Of a stretch of DNA of 64,000 bases, positions 12,144 through 25,531 are shown piece after piece. The stretch is from the NCBI RefSeq assembly GCF_918797505.1, contig NC_092795.1:15549131-15613130 (forward strand). Reading direction: 5' to 3'. A program made the translations under genes and the position numbers. The DNA comes from Bemisia tabaci. Taxonomy: Eukaryota; Arthropoda; Insecta; Hemiptera; Aleyrodidae. Below the pieces are notes generated by a model, which searched no databases, had not been told where the DNA came from, and was given only the letters and a program-made list of their open reading frames with translations. The number at the start of each line of letters is the position of its first letter. Position 1 is the stretch's first letter.

Positions 12144-14420
12144 CGGAACTTTTCCCCTCTTTTTAGTGCAGAAAGGGCTCCCAGACCCCGAAGGGAATGT
12201 ACGAAATAGAGGAAAAACAGGAAAATTTTCAACTCGTCCCTGCGTCCGAAATATTCTCTTGTTTTGCGGACCGTATTTTTTCGTTTCTGAAACATATCTT
12301 TTCCTCAGAAGGCGTTCCTCACATTGTGATTAAGTAATGTTTAAGTAGATCCTTAACGTGGTATCATGTAAAGAACAATTAAAATTGTAATGAGTACGAT
12401 CTTTACAGTCTGAATAATTTCGGAAATTGATCATTAGGGATAGGAATGGTTTGCCACCGCAAAACATAAATAATGTATTTTTTCGGAAAATACGCTGAAA
12501 ATACGAGAGAAAAAATTCTATGATTTTAACAAACGAGATAGGTGCAAACCTATACCTTAAAGGTTTCAAAATCTACTTAGTGTTTTTTGTATTTTGTATT
12601 TTTTTTTCAAAGCAAATCCTAACGATCCCCCGCCGAGGATCTATTTTCAAAGTTACATTATTGAATCTACTCGAGATTCGTTGAAATGGATCGTTCTTAT
12701 TATGATGCAATACGCCAAGGATCTCTTTGAACCTGATTTAACCACAATGTGAACCTTATGGGACTACCTAAGGAAAGGAGCAGTTCAAGGGACGACTATG
12801 AACGCGGCCCTTCCTGATGAGTCAGTGACTCTTCATTCCTCTTCCATTACAAAATGATGATGAGTCAGTTTCAGGTTCTTACCCGCAAGTCGGTGATTTG
12901 ACTAAATCGCAACCTTGCAGCAGCCGTAACATCAACTTTGTTATACTCAGTAACCAATCAGAGTGCGATAGACTAATCAAGTGGCTGATTAACTAAATTG
13001 GAGGAATGATTATCTGCCATGCCCTTGGTCTTACTCTCGCTGCGCTGCGTTGCTTTCGTCTGCGATCCAGTTGGAAAAAAAGCGCCAACGAGTTTCGCAT
13101 CTGTGTATAGGATGTCCTGTCCAGTCTAGTGTCATCGCCCCTGCAAGGTTGCCGCTTTTGGAGACAAAATGAGCTTTTTAAGTATTACTCTATACGGGGA
13201 ACTTAGACGTTTCGTTCTACGAGAGGCAACGTGGCATCCTGAGGTGTATTCTGGATGGGAAGCAGCAGGCAGCATGGACATCTCTCGTCAATGTTGCCTC
13301 CTTTCAATGTGCTTCTTGTAACCGTGGGGCTTTTAACTTCGTGTATACTTTCAGTTTTTGTTTTGAGTGTATTTCTTTTGAAAACACACCATGTATTCAT
13401 AAGTTTTACCTGTTTTTACTTTTATGATCTTTCATTGATTTCTCACCTGAGTTTTCCGCGGCAGCCATACGCAGATTTTCACGATTTTCTCGCGTGAGAT
13501 CGCGATTTGTATAGGATTTTTTGAAGTTCGTTACACATTTTCTCTTAAAATGTTTTCTCACAGGTGCTTATAGAACATCTTGAAACATTCTGGTCCTGGT
13601 CCTATCCCTGTCTCTGTAATTTACAGGGTGGCCATAGTAAAAAAAATAAACCTTAGGAAACCAGGACAGTCTAGGGGAACTAACAAAATGAAAAAGCTAA
13701 AGATTTTCATTTTACGGAAGTGGTTTTTTACGCGTAGGTTCAGTTTCAATTTAACTCCGCCCTGGATCGCAGAATATTGACTTTTTATTCATCATCCCGT
13801 ATCGTCTCAAAAGTCAAGTAATTTTCTCAAAATCGGTCGAGGAAAACCTGGAAAACTCAAGAAATTCAAATTCTAAATTTTGGTGATCACCCCGAATAAG
13901 TGCACTTACTTCGTTTTCCAATGATTTATTTGCAGCAAAACAATGTGATTTTCGCTGATTTTCTGTTCAAGTTCAATGGAAGACGATTATGTCACACCTA
14001 ATCTGTTGGTTTTGTCAAAGAGTCCAGCGCAAATTATGACAAGTTTGATTTCATAATGCGCGGGAGAGATCTCTAATCCCTCTCACATCAGGAAAACGAA
14101 TAATTAGAGCCGGCACGGCGCTGCTGATCTTGTCTCATTGTCCAAGGTTCCCTCTCGTCCCGCGATTGTTTCTTGATTGTTTTAGCATTGCACTTGAAAA
14201 ATTACTCTGTCTTACTTTTCATGGCCGATATCCCTGGCCCTGGAACTTCAGAACAGAGCGTTGAAATTCAATTCCTTAGGAAGTAACCGTTACTGTGTCA
14301 GAGAAAAAAGAGCGTGAGTACTGCGCGTTCCAAAATTTAAAGCAGAAAACTGCTCTCCCGATGAATCTTACCGCTGCGTCGTTTTTTCGATTTTTGTTTG
14401 TAAAATTTTCTCTGGATGAA
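12144..14420. other. Stretch without a recognisable gene
   Basis: No domain, splice-consistent frame or clear repeat could be supported. A weak CAGGGTGGCCA...TGATCACCCCG pair at 13627-13897 may be a worn element. Confidence 0.4.
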
Positions 14421-14429
14421 AAACTCTAT

Positions 14430-14740
14430 TGCCTTGTCAGTTCGCCTTCAACTTTTAGTGTCGGCAACACAAGCTCCCAAGTGATCGAATAGTGGTATCA
14501 TCCTGAAATGCTCGCTCGGATTACGCAAAAAAATAGCTGTATACCAAACGGGAAGAGGTGACTTTAACGCCGTATCAGTTCGCCTTCAATTTTTGGTTTA
14601 GGCAACTTGAGGTCCCACGTGGTCGAATAGTGGTATCGCCGTATAAATGCGCAAGAAGTGACGTCAACGCTTATTTAGTTCGCTTGCAATTCTAATTCTG
14701 GGCAATGGGAAGTCTTATATCGTCAAATAGTTGTTTCGTC
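14430..14740 (+). repeat. Three degenerate tandem units of ~130 bp
   Basis: Each unit begins near GTTCGCCTTCAAnTTTT, then GGCAAC, then TGGTCGAATAGTGGTATC. Units start near 14439, 14576 and 14677 and decay left to right. Confidence 0.6.
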
Positions 14741-15852
14741 GCAGAGTGGATTGTCTTGACTTGGCAAGGCTAGTAAAAATTCAATTAAAATATGATCGAA
14801 AAATTGCATTTTTGAGGTTCTACGTCAAGAAATATGTGTATTTTAGGAAAGAATAGTTGAAAAGAAATGATGTGGAAAATACAGGTGTACGGAGTACGAG
14901 GTAAATGAAATATAACTTTTGAAAAAAGAAGAAAATAAAAAGGAGATTATTACTCGAGTGCCAGTGAGAAAAATAAATGAGAAAAGAGTTAAAATCCATT
15001 ATATACATACAGATTACGTGACGCTAATTGTAAGCTTGACATTCCCCACCCCTTGTCGCGCCAGATCACAGAATTATAAAGAACTGCTCACTCTCTAAAG
15101 CGTTAAGTAATTCATCATGAACAGCCCCATAGCGAAAATCAGTCCAACCCCAAAAAAAATTCAAAATGCGTAGTCATGAAAATTTTCGTTCTGTAGCGCT
15201 AGGAGAAGGCAGGCAGTTTTAACCTAAGCAGTCAGAGATTTTCTCGGTTGATCCCTCGCTTTCCTTCCGAAGGCAGCGAATTTGAATTTTTTGCAACTCG
15301 CAACGACGAACCAATGCTTAAAGACGTGTTTACACTTGTTTACCATTCTACCGATCGCTCGGCTACCCCTAAAAACCACCCTCCATCTCACCCTGCACCC
15401 GCCACCCCAACATCTCAACCATCGACACATCTGACACGCCTGGAGCCCTCGCTCTTGTCGAGACCCATTGGATTGGGCCTAGGTAATGGGCCCTCGTCGA
15501 GAAGAGGAGGTTTCGAGCTGAGGATAGAAAGAGACAGGGAGAGAAGAAAGGGCAACCGAGATAAAACCAGTTCTTTCTTCTTTTTAATGCTGGCTCTGGG
15601 CATTATCGTAGTGACACTTGGCTTCCAAGCAGACTACTCCAGTCAGTGCAGCAGCCACCTGCACTCGATGAGCCACACCGAACACCTCCGTCTCGGCTCC
15701 TCCCGTGGGCCCCGCGGTTTTCCGTCTCTCTCCCGCAACTCTTGAGCCCCCGCGTGGGCGGCTCTGCGCCCGGACCGCGGCTCACCGAGGGACGCGACTC
15801 GCACGCAGGTATCGGGATTTATTTTTTTTTCATCCTCCCTCCTTCCTCGCCG

Positions 15853-16472
15853 CACGGTGGATCGAGTCAGTGGGAGAGTTCGGACAAAATCTTTAGACGC
15901 CTATAACTCCGTTTATACAAGACTCTGCACTGAAAAAAATTTCTCGGAGTTTTTACCATCTCACTTTTTTTACCAATTATTGGTAATTTTACAAAGACAG
16001 ACTGGTAAGCTTACCTAAAAACCGTTATTTTTACTGGTTTTTTTTCAGGTAAGAATACACTTTTATTGGTAATCGATTCCCGGTAACTTTGCCATTTTAT
16101 CTCGGTAATTCTACCACAATCGATAAAAAATACTGGCGTTTTTACCAAGGTCCAGTAAAATTACCGAGAAAGTTCAATCATTTTACCGAGATTTCTCGGT
16201 AAAATTACCAATTCCATAAATGGTGATTTTACCAAGAAAAAACTGGGATCAAATAGAACCCTGAATTCTTGGTAATTTTACCCTTTTCTTAGTAAATACA
16301 CCGAGATTTTTTTTTCGGTGTGAGGTTCCAAAAGTGGCTCTATTGATTTCCTCGCGAAATTGTCTTCCGGCAGCACCCTTTGAAACATAAAATATGACGG
16401 GAAAAAAAACATATTTGCAGTTCTAGTAAAAAATTTCATGTCCGACCTCTGTAATTGACTCGATCCACTGTG
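15853..16472 (-). mobile_element. Transib-type MITE copy b, interrupted by a second element
   Basis: Ends CACGGTGGATCGAGTCA and GACTCGATCCACTGTG. Exact duplication CGCCG at 15848-15852 and 16473-16477. The interior is reversed relative to copies a and c and is split by the insertion at 15928-16320. Confidence 0.88.
15928..16320. mobile_element. MITE nested inside Transib-type copy b
   Basis: Imperfect inverted ends: CACTGAAAAAAATTTCTCGG on the left, its counterpart CCGAGATTTTTTTTTCGGTG on the right. The interior repeats ATTTTACCGAG/GGTAATTTT motifs. Comparing the host MITE with copy c shows a clean insertion with TG on both sides, suggesting a 2 bp duplication. Superfamily unknown. Confidence 0.75.
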
Positions 16473-17920
16473 CGCCGTCTGGATGTTCGTTGAGCCACGC
16501 ACTAGGGTCGCGGAGTTTGATCTGGGGACCAAAACACTAGGCGCATCACCGTTGCCTCCACAGTTGCCACATACTCCCGATGAATCAGCACTGTGCCCTT
16601 TTAAGTTATTTACTTTTTATCGCATAACCTGGCAACCCTGGTTGTCTCGTTCGTGTTGAGCCGTGTCGGAGCCCCGGGAGAGGTGATTTTTTGACACCGT
16701 GAGCGGAAGTCCGGTTTTTGGGATCGACAGGTACCGATGGGTGCATTGGTTTATTCATCCAAGCCCTCCTAGAACATAAATATAGGATCAAATCGGCTCA
16801 AGGTTGTGGGCACGGACCTAATTTTTGGATGTCTGGAGCGTTCCTTCCTCTTTATTATTTATTTTTTCTTCTCTCGTGTGTTCAAAATCATATTTTAGAA
16901 AGGATTTTCATTTAGGAGATTTACGTATTCTAATTTTCCCTAATCCTTTCAATTTTCGTTTGATTTGGGAAGATGAAGATGTTGACTTATTGTTATAGCA
17001 GTTGGTCGCACTACGAGGACTCAGCGTGGCCGATTCCTTGATCTTACTTTTTAGTCAAGGTGGCGAAGGTTGACTGTTTCCCAAGTCTGTCCTGGAAAAA
17101 TCAACGGATTTTAAAAGATCCTACAAATTCTTGGAGAACTCAGAGAATTTTTTTTTAATTCGGAGAGAATTTTGACAATATTAATCAAGAGATTTTATCA
17201 GAATAGTCAGGGCATTTTTATATGCGAGAACATTTGCCTCTCTGATATATGATCCAACGATGCGACCATGATCGATTATGACATCGTATTTCAGGGCTTT
17301 AAAGATTAAAGTCGCACTTTAATGAAACTACGCAGTTTCAAAAATCGGGCCGCCAGTTGAAAGCAAATTGCAAATTCTAGTGTTTTAGGTAAAAGTTCAC
17401 CCAGGAAATCCGTTATTTTTATCGCAGTCATGTTTTCCTCAACAAGGAAGACTAACATGATCGCTGATGACTTCTTTTCATCTTCGGTTTCAGCCGGGCA
17501 TTTACCTGGATAGCAGCCCGCATACTTTCCGAACTGGATGTTATGTGTTTAAATTGTCGCTGGTTACCCCGTATTTATAGAGTTCTATTTTATTGTCTAG
17601 CATATTCATCTCTGTCTCTAGCATCAACCCGCATATGGCTTCCGTAGTAGGTTTTCGCTGCTTGATCGTCAGTACATAACTTCTGGAAGACCCATTTTCA
17701 TCGTAATCTATTTGAAACGGTACCCTCTTGTTGTGACTGTTGTGAGACTGTCACCTGACTTTTCTCCGCCCGAGAGAAAAATATTCCTTGAAGTGATTTC
17801 CTCTAACTACACGCTATGGGTAGGTTGCGCTGGCAGAATCATGTCTTGGCGCTTGATTCTTGTCGGTCAGTTAAAAATATTAAGATCCGTCCATACGGCA
17901 ACTTCTTTTTTTTTTTTCAA

Positions 17921-18151
17921 TAATCACCGAAATATTGTGCTTCGAAAAATTTGGTTTATGACGTCATCCTCCGCGGTAGCGACACCCTTGGTTTCTTTCC
18001 ACCTTGCTTTCACCCGATTTTCACGTTGAGAAATCAGTGAAAATACGTGTGTCTCCCTGACTAATGATAACAAGGTGGAAACCAAGGGTGTCACTACCGC
18101 GGTGGATATCGTCATAAACCGAATTTTTTCAAAACACGATATTTCGGTTAA
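17921..18151. mobile_element. 231 bp foldback MITE
   Basis: Arms of ~95 bp: ACCGAAATATTGTGCTTC on the left and its counterpart on the right, plus ACCCTTGGTTTC and GAAACCAAGGGT. Only a short centre around 18030 is unpaired. Confidence 0.75.
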
Positions 18152-18321
18152 TATTGAACGTAAAAAGTTGCTATTCGGACAGGTCTCATCATTTTCAGCT
18201 AATCTTCAAAAATCAAGCATCGAAACAAGATTTTGTGACCAGCGCAATCCGCGCGAGAGAGATTGAAAAGATTGAAAGGTTGAAGAATGAAAGATTGCCC
18301 CAAAGTAATTAGGCGCACCTA

Positions 18322-18546
18322 CAGGGTTATTCAAAAGTCACGCACCACTGGTCATAACTTTAGTTCTAATTATGATATCGATTTGCGGTTTAAGACGTGT
18401 TTCCTCATATCGAAGAGGAAACTTTTTTAGGTACTTTCCAGTTTTTGATCCCCTCGGGGGGGGGGGGGGGGGGGGGGGGGCAACTCAACAATTTCAAATG
18501 GCCACAACACTCATGGCCAGTGGTGCGTAACTTTTGAATAACCTTG
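18322..18546 (+). mobile_element. Tc1/mariner-like MITE with an internal G25 tract
   Basis: Inverted ends CAGGGTTATTCAAAAGTCAC and CAAGGTTATTCAAAAGTTAC (reverse strand), about 30 bp, with TA on both sides (18320-18321 and 18547-18548). 225 bp, with a G run at 18456-18480. Confidence 0.82.
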
Positions 18547-19157
18547 TATATAACCGTGGAAATCTGTAAAAAAACGATAATGCTTTCAGAACCGCAAAAA
18601 TCTCTAAATAAGCGCAGTCGCACGCGGACCCGCGCCAAACGTGACGAAATCGCGAGGACCTCTGAAGACGGATCTGTGCCAAAATCCTGAATTCTCGTCG
18701 ATCGAAAGTATGTCGCATTGTCGCTCCCGCTGACAAGCAAATGACTCCGAAGTCAAGTATCAAAAACCAGCGAATGACTTTTTGTTTAACGCCCGCGTGG
18801 AACCAGGAATTTTTTGTGAAGGGGGTTTAGACCTCCTCCTCTTCCCTTATACAGGGGACACTGAAAGGCTTCCTATTAAGAAGGGTTCGAGGGGAAAAAC
18901 GTTTGTAAGAGTAAGTCGTTTCTCGAGCGATTTTGAACTGTTCTTTCCATAAATTTGAATGAAATACAATTTCCTAAATGAAAGTTACGCCAAACACTCT
19001 TGTATCGAAATCCCTCGCATTTTCTGTTGGAACCAAGTAGATTAGGGGGGGGAGGGGGGGAGTGTACGACTTAATTAAAAACAGAAAATTAGAAAACCCC
19101 TAACAGTTTCGTCGCTAGGCATATTTCTGAGCCGTAGGGGGCGTATCGTCACAATTG

Positions 19158-20058
19158 CCCTGGTAAAAATTAGCAGTAGAATCTGTGTTCCAAAATACCA
19201 TAGACCTACAGCCGGCTGTAAGATTTCCAAAAGCTTCTATAGCCGGCTACACAATTTCTTATACAGCCAGGCGATAAAGTGTATGCTAAACGTTACTAAT
19301 TACGGATACTAGGACTTAGTTGGTTTTTGGACTACCGCTCTCTTTTTGGGCCGTAGTATCTTGATTTATTTTTCGAGGAAAGCTCCGTACTTTTGATTGA
19401 TGCCTGCCATTACTAATATATTAGAGCGCCTTCAGTTTCGTATGATACTGCGCAATACCTCTGGTGTGAAATAGTTGCTTCAAGCGCCGTGGCAGGCGGG
19501 CAGCCAGCGCGAAACACGCATTGGCGCCTACAAACCTAACAGGGATACTTCACGCGTTGCGCAATGCGTGAAGTATCCCTGTTAGGTTTGTAGGCGCCAG
19601 TGCGTCGCCGCTCCGCTTTGTGTTAGGCTCTAATATTTAATCTCGCGGAGTCAGCGCTATTCAACTCATGATTTTGAAATATTTGCACATCCTGTATGGA
19701 TTATTCTCATTTTAATTGATGAAAAAAATATGTATTAAAGGAAAATATAATGTGTATTTTGTAAATATTAAGGTGGTTCCGTATCAAACTTAATGATTTC
19801 CAAAGCACACGAATTTCTACAAAATTTCTTAGAGCCTTTTATAATCGATGGCGTAAAAGCAACAGCCAGGCGATGAAGTGTAAAGCCCTACGATAGGAAC
19901 TGTAGCCCGGCTGCATAATTTTTTATCGCTTTGTATAGCCCGGCCGTGTAATTTTCTTCGCATTCTACAGCCAGCTATATGATTTTCTGTAGCCTTCTTT
20001 AGCCGGCTATAAGAATTCCTATGGTATTTTGAAACGCAGCAGCCAATTTTTACCAGGG
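19158..20058. mobile_element. 0.9 kb inverted-repeat element with hairpin core
   Basis: Ends CCCTGGTAAAAATT and AATTTTTACCAGGG. The arms share further inverted blocks built on TAGCCGGCTA. ACAATTGCC occurs just before the left end and again 6 bp after the right end, a possible target duplication. No protein. Contains the hairpin at 19518-19601. Confidence 0.75.
19518..19601. repeat. Near-perfect hairpin, arms ~38 bp
   Basis: GGCGCCTACAAACCTAACAG on the left arm pairs with CTGTTAGGTTTGTAGGCGCC on the right, and pairing continues to the centre (GTTGCGCAATGC). The arm sequence is related to motifs in the pogo-like element at 9737-9852. Confidence 0.85.
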
Positions 20059-20844
20059 TGCCTGACAATTGCCGGAAAATTATTTAAAATTATTTTTTTG
20101 TCGAAAAGTCCAATCCCAATTCAGGAGATTCCAAGCCCCCCTACCCTCGTCCCTTCGATTCTGGCTCTCTTTAAAGTCAACCTTTGACTTCTACGTCAGA
20201 AAACCTGCACCTTTTTTTAAAATAATAAAAAAAAAAAAAATTGAATATAAAAACAGGAGGGGAAGTTTACATTGACTTCTTATCGTGCATCAATCAATTC
20301 TGATGTATATTTTTGGCGTCGCATACGCGTTAAATGATGCTTAAAATTCGTACCGACTTCTGTACTACTTCTACCTGATTCCAATAATTGTATAGTTACG
20401 ATGCAGCGTACCAGCGGTACAAAACTTTGCAACGTATCGCGTATAATTTTACTCTGTTTGCGAGTAAATATCTGGCAGCGAATCCTGTGAATTAATCGGC
20501 AACGCTGATGGAGGGAGGTGGGCTCAGAGTGCGGCTGCACTGGCGCTTACCCTCGCCTCGCTATGCCCTCTCGTGCCGTTTCTCCGTGTATCAGGGCCCC
20601 AGAGACGAGAATACGTCTCCCTCCGTTTTCACCGTCTTCTGAGGAGCTTTTAGGCGGGAACTGGAAATCTTAGCCCTGATGTTTTTGACGGCAGCCACCC
20701 ACAAAGCGTATTAACGCGAGGAGGGATGCAGGGGCCGGGCCAGGAAAACCCCAAGAAAAGGCAGGGGATCTTGAAAAACCTGGAAAGTTTAAAGGGGGGG
20801 GGGGGATTCACTGTATTTTGACCGTGGTTAGCGATTATTATTAT

Positions 20845-21009
20845 CAGTGGCGTAGCGTGCTTTGCAATATATCGATTGATCGGCCATTTGAAACCTATGG
20901 AAAAGTATCGATCATCAGGGTGTTTGCAACGAGCACCTTAATAATCCATTCTTTACCATAGCTTCAAATGAGGAAGTATCGATATATATCGAAGCACGCC
21001 ACGCCACTG
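20845..21009 (+). mobile_element. Palindromic hAT-type MITE, copy 3
   Basis: Starts CAGTGGCGTAGCG and ends CACGCCACTG. Exact 8 bp duplication ATTATTAT at 20837-20844 and 21010-21017. Confidence 0.9.
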
Positions 21010-21787
21010 ATTATTATTACTTAGAAAGTCACAGCAGAGATCTTAATATGTTCTTGCTTGGGTATGGTAGAGTCCTATTTTTTTAGGAGTCAGGAAAAAT
21101 TCCAAAAAAGTCAGGACTTTTTCGTACGTTTTGCGGTAGTTGTTTTTTATGATTCGGTTAAACAGGTTGAAAAGCGCTCGTTAAGTTAGAGAACCAAATT
21201 GCCCTTAAGTTATTTTTATGAGGTGAATCTTGCAGCCCAAGATCTTGACTGGAAGTTGAATTTTTCACATGAAAAACATTTTCGATCTCAGTCGCCTTAA
21301 TCATTCAGGGATAGTCAAGCAACACTTCACTCAAAAACTTCAGAAAATCGGGAGAAGGCAGGGAAATTTTAACTCTAAGGAAACTTGTCGTTCCGTTAAG
21401 CTAAGGTTCATTTTCTTTCTAAGTTTTCCCAAGGATTTTGTCAATAATGCCGGGGAAAGTCAGGAAGGAAAATCTGAAATCGCAGCTTACTTAACTTTCA
21501 ATCCTGATGTCATTAAAATGAGAAACATCAGCTAAATCGAGAGATTACGCGTTAAAATAGGTGTTATTCTCAAACTCTCCTCAAAAAGTCCAATTTGACA
21601 AAAACAGCGTGTGTGTGTGACAAAGTCCTCGCGTGAACTTTTACATAGTGGGGTTGACGCTAACACAAAATAATTAAAATTTTTCTTTTCGGCAGTAGTT
21701 GGCGTGCTAAATAATAAACTTGGTTTCTTGTCATTCTGCGTAGAATCTGTAAGAAACAGCAAGAAACCCTCTCATTCCATTATAATA

Positions 21788-21960
21788 ATTTATATCGATG
21801 ACCTGAGCGCGAAACCACATAACTCTGTCTCTGACGTTGCAGACTCCCGGTCATACTTTATCTTTTCATTCGAAAACTTAATCAACGTGATTTTTGAAAA
21901 CTTCCTTGATTTTTTTTTCTCTGTTAACAAGAGATCTATCTTGACTTGTTCCATCAATCA
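21788..21960 (+). repeat. Diverged, truncated copy of the 29029-29294 MITE
   Basis: Shares ATATCGAnG, GCAGACTnCCGTCATACTTTA and CGAAAACTT blocks in order with 29029-29294. Confidence 0.55.
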
Positions 21961-24904
21961 TTGGATCATTTCTAAGTAAATCCTAAAAAAAAAATTTGAG
22001 GTTATATTCTATTGTATTGAACCCAACGATACATCGAACCACAATCAAATGCGATCTATTACCCTTTCAATTTTTTGATTCTTCTCGTTTCCATGGATTT
22101 GATTCTTCACTTATTAACCAGTGTTGTATGAAATCTTTCCTCTCCACCGCCTCACCACCGCACCGCTTTCATAGGTATCGAATTGCTCCTGCGGGGGTCA
22201 TTGACCGGATGTTTATCCTTTCGCCTCCCCCAGTATTTTCATCCATGTCGTTCTTGAGCTACACATTCGATGAATCTATATTTTGCAACGATTATTATGC
22301 TACGTATTGGTACGAACCGCGAACTTCGATTCACGCGATGCTTCATTATGAAAACCATTGTAAGTATCGTATCGAGCCTTATCGAGTGCACATCACCGAT
22401 TACAAAAATTGCGCACAATTTAAATGACTCCCACGCTTTGCAAGTTTGGATTTCAGTTATAAATGCGTTTATTGTGTCTCCGGTTTCATTTCCCTGCCTC
22501 ATGCTTTTGTTTGTTCTGATTCCAGATCGTTTTTATCATTCGTTCGATTTGCAAAAGTGCAATAGTTGAATTGATAGCAATGAGTTGATTCAGGTATTTT
22601 TATTTTTATTGAAGTTATTTACACACTTTTTTTAAAAATTTTCCGCAAGGTCTTGCGCTTTTATTTTACTTCGGGGTTGCGGAAAGTTTTTGTTTTTCTC
22701 TCTTTTTTTAAATATTTTCATGTTTAGAGTTTCTTAAAGCAATGACTTTTTTGCTTTCTGCTCCTGAGTTGCTAATTATCCACTATTTTGCGGTCCAAGA
22801 GCGATTTTTCATTTTGACGCGCTCAGTTTTGAAACAATTTGTCTACTTTTTCCCTTTTTTGCACGCTACCCACAAAACGAGAAGTTTCAGCATCCTCGTT
22901 TTTCTCTCGTATCATCCTCCTTTTGACTCACATGCTCCATGCATCGGTGTATTACTCCCTGCTTTCATTTTCCCATTCCTCTGGAGCATGTATTTAATCA
23001 TGAAAAATAGCTTCTGTCCTCTAGTTCTAGAGCGCTCCTATTGGAGAAGCAAAAAAAGGCAGCTTGCATTTTTGACTTTATATCATAAACATTAAGAAAG
23101 GTGATGTGAATAATAAATGCAAACTCATGATTAAGAGGCTTGGAGGACAAGGCACTGAAGTGCAGTTTCTGAAAAGACACCTATCGAACCTGTATTCCTT
23201 ATCGCGAGAGCTTGTGAACCGTGGGCAGATCTCACATTTTGCCCGCAAAATCGAGCGTATGCAATCCGGCCCACCGCGGAGTTAAAATAGTTGCATGTTG
23301 GGTTCGAACCCAACTTTGTATATCTCTCCATTCCTCTTCGCGGAATTTTTAGTTGAAAGAGCGTTCCGTTATCTAAGATATAAAAAAAAAGACTCAGATT
23401 TTATGGAAGTGCTGAAACGCTCTTAATTCATTCACTGGACCCGCAAACTGATAGAGGTGCGCACGGTGCACGTGAATTAAGCGAAATGCAAACAGGCGAT
23501 TCGAATTTGGAATTTGAATGAAATCTATGAATTCGATGGTAGATGAAGATTCACCACCCTACATCGCGTTTTCCGTAATTTAAATAGAGCTCCAAAATGT
23601 GAAGGAAGAGAGTTATAAAGACAGAGACAGAAAGGGAAAACGTATCTTGAGAAAAATTTAACAATCTAATGGCAGTAATTCCAATTCTCTACAGTTTTTA
23701 TTTACGGAGAATGAAATGCCGTGAATATTGCCCGGGGAAATTCTATCTGTGGTGCAACTTCTTGCATTAAATTTTCCTTCTTTTGAGAGGGTAGGCAATA
23801 TGCGCTCTCAAGAGTTAGAATAGTGGTATCAGAATCTTTTTTCTTGTTTAAACGTGTTACCAGCGCTTTTGCTTTCCTACTACAATGAGTAAACAGGATA
23901 GAAATGTACAGAAAGTTTACGTGCATTTTAGACCCTTCCTCTTTTTCCTCTTCCTCTTGTTATTCAATTTATTTTTCTTTTCTTTACTCTCTCCTTCCCC
24001 CTCTTCCGCTCCTTTTCTAATTTCCCTTCCTCCTACCTATTCTCCTTCTTCCGCTTTCTATTCTGCTCCCTTCTCTATTTATTTCCTTTCTCATTTTGAT
24101 TTTCTCTATGCAGATAGGTGATTTCATGATTGAGCCAGAAATAGTAGATCCATATTGTAAAGCGTATAGTCTAGTTGAAACCATACACCAACTATTAATC
24201 GCATCTTAATGTTAGTCTTTGCGCCTAACTTAGAACTCCCTGGAGAACTATGTTCCCAATTTTGAGTTTTTGCTTTCGTTTCGTGTATTTGGCTCCCACA
24301 GTTTAAATATTGAGACCATCCATCTTGACAATGCTACGTGCAGTTGCCCTTGTTGATTTTTTTCAGCGATGGCGCGTTATGGTGGGCGAAAGGTGGCCCC
24401 CTCTGAAGTCATGAGAAGGGGACGGGGGTGTGATAAAACCGAGCTCGACCTCAAATTTTCCGATTTGAAAAAGTCTTAAGTCCCGCCGACCTCTCAGTGT
24501 TGCCGAATTTGTCAGGACTTTTTGGGTGTTTCCATGCCTATCCATTTCCACGCATTATCTTATGTATTTCCGTACTAAACTGACAACCATGACTCGTAAC
24601 AATTTTTCGGGCTGTAATTAAAAATTCAATTAAAGAGCTTCGTAATGCACATATTCATGCTGAGAAGTGTCACTAAGCGAAAGCTCAAAACTATAGCGTT
24701 ATGGTCTGAACAGCGCTCACAATTAATTATTTTAGCCTTAGGGTTTTATCATATAGTAGCATTAGCAAATGTTATTATTTTTTTCCTTCAAGTGGGAGGC
24801 TTATATAAGACCGGACTTGGCCCCTCTCCCCTCTTCGCAAGACCCCTTAAGGCAAGCTAATTGTAAGATCCCCTTCGCCCTATTTTTTAGCGTACTTAAT
24901 AGTT
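21961..24904. other. Stretch without a recognisable gene
   Basis: Contains chance open frames up to 143 codons (21996-22427) of biased composition with no family signature. A GGTTCGAACC motif at about 23305 lacks the rest of a tRNA. Confidence 0.4.
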
Positions 24905-24912
24905 GAAAAGTC

Positions 24913-25076
24913 CAGTGGCGTGGCGTGAATTGCGATGTATCGATTGTTATGTCATTTAAACCTATGTTAAAGAGTCGATTATTAAGGCTTTCGCAGCGAA
25001 CACCCTGTTAATCGATCCTTTCCAAAGGTTAAAATGGTAGATCAATTGATATATCGCAAAGCACGCCACGCCACTG
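24913..25076 (+). mobile_element. Palindromic hAT-type MITE, copy 4
   Basis: Starts CAGTGGCGTGGCGTG and ends CACGCCACGCCACTG. Exact 8 bp duplication GAAAAGTC at 24905-24912 and 25077-25084. Confidence 0.93.
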
Positions 25077-25531
25077 GAAAAGTCCCTCAAAACCCCGGGA
25101 GCTATCGTGTTTTCCAGGGATGCGGAACCCTAACCAGTTCAGGGGTGTCCAGTGGGTACGCGCAAGAGGCTGGCCAGGCCAACGACGTTTTATCGGGGAT
25201 GGAGCTGGGGGGGGGGGGGGGGGGCGATAAGAGGAGGACGTGGCGCGAACGAAGGAGGAGTATAGAGGAGCGAGCGCTGCGGTACTGTGCAAATCATGCG
25301 CGCATTACATCAGGCATAATAATAATCAGCGGATGTAAATCTCGCTGATTTTGCTAAGTATTTAACCGTGAAATCTTGCATCATCCGCCATCTGCGGCTG
25401 CAACTCGCCGCGTTGCCGCTCCCCCCTCTGCTTCAGCTGCCCATAAATTGACCCAACAAGCGGAACGTAACTTTCCAGCACTTTTTCGTTACACTGAAAA
25501 AAAAGCTACCGGCTATATCGACATACCGTCC

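Noticed and set aside
13627..13897. CAGGGTGGCCA and TGATCACCCCG as ends of a hAT-like element
   Set aside because: Inverted match is short and the 8 bp flanks do not agree.
15248..15745. 165-codon frame
   Set aside because: GC-rich, low-complexity composition with competing frames on both strands; no family signature.
21996..22427. 143-codon frame
   Set aside because: Biased composition, no domain, and overlapping frames on both strands.
23270..23320. GGTTCGAACC resembling a tRNA T-loop
   Set aside because: No matching acceptor stem, D-arm or A box lies at the right distance.
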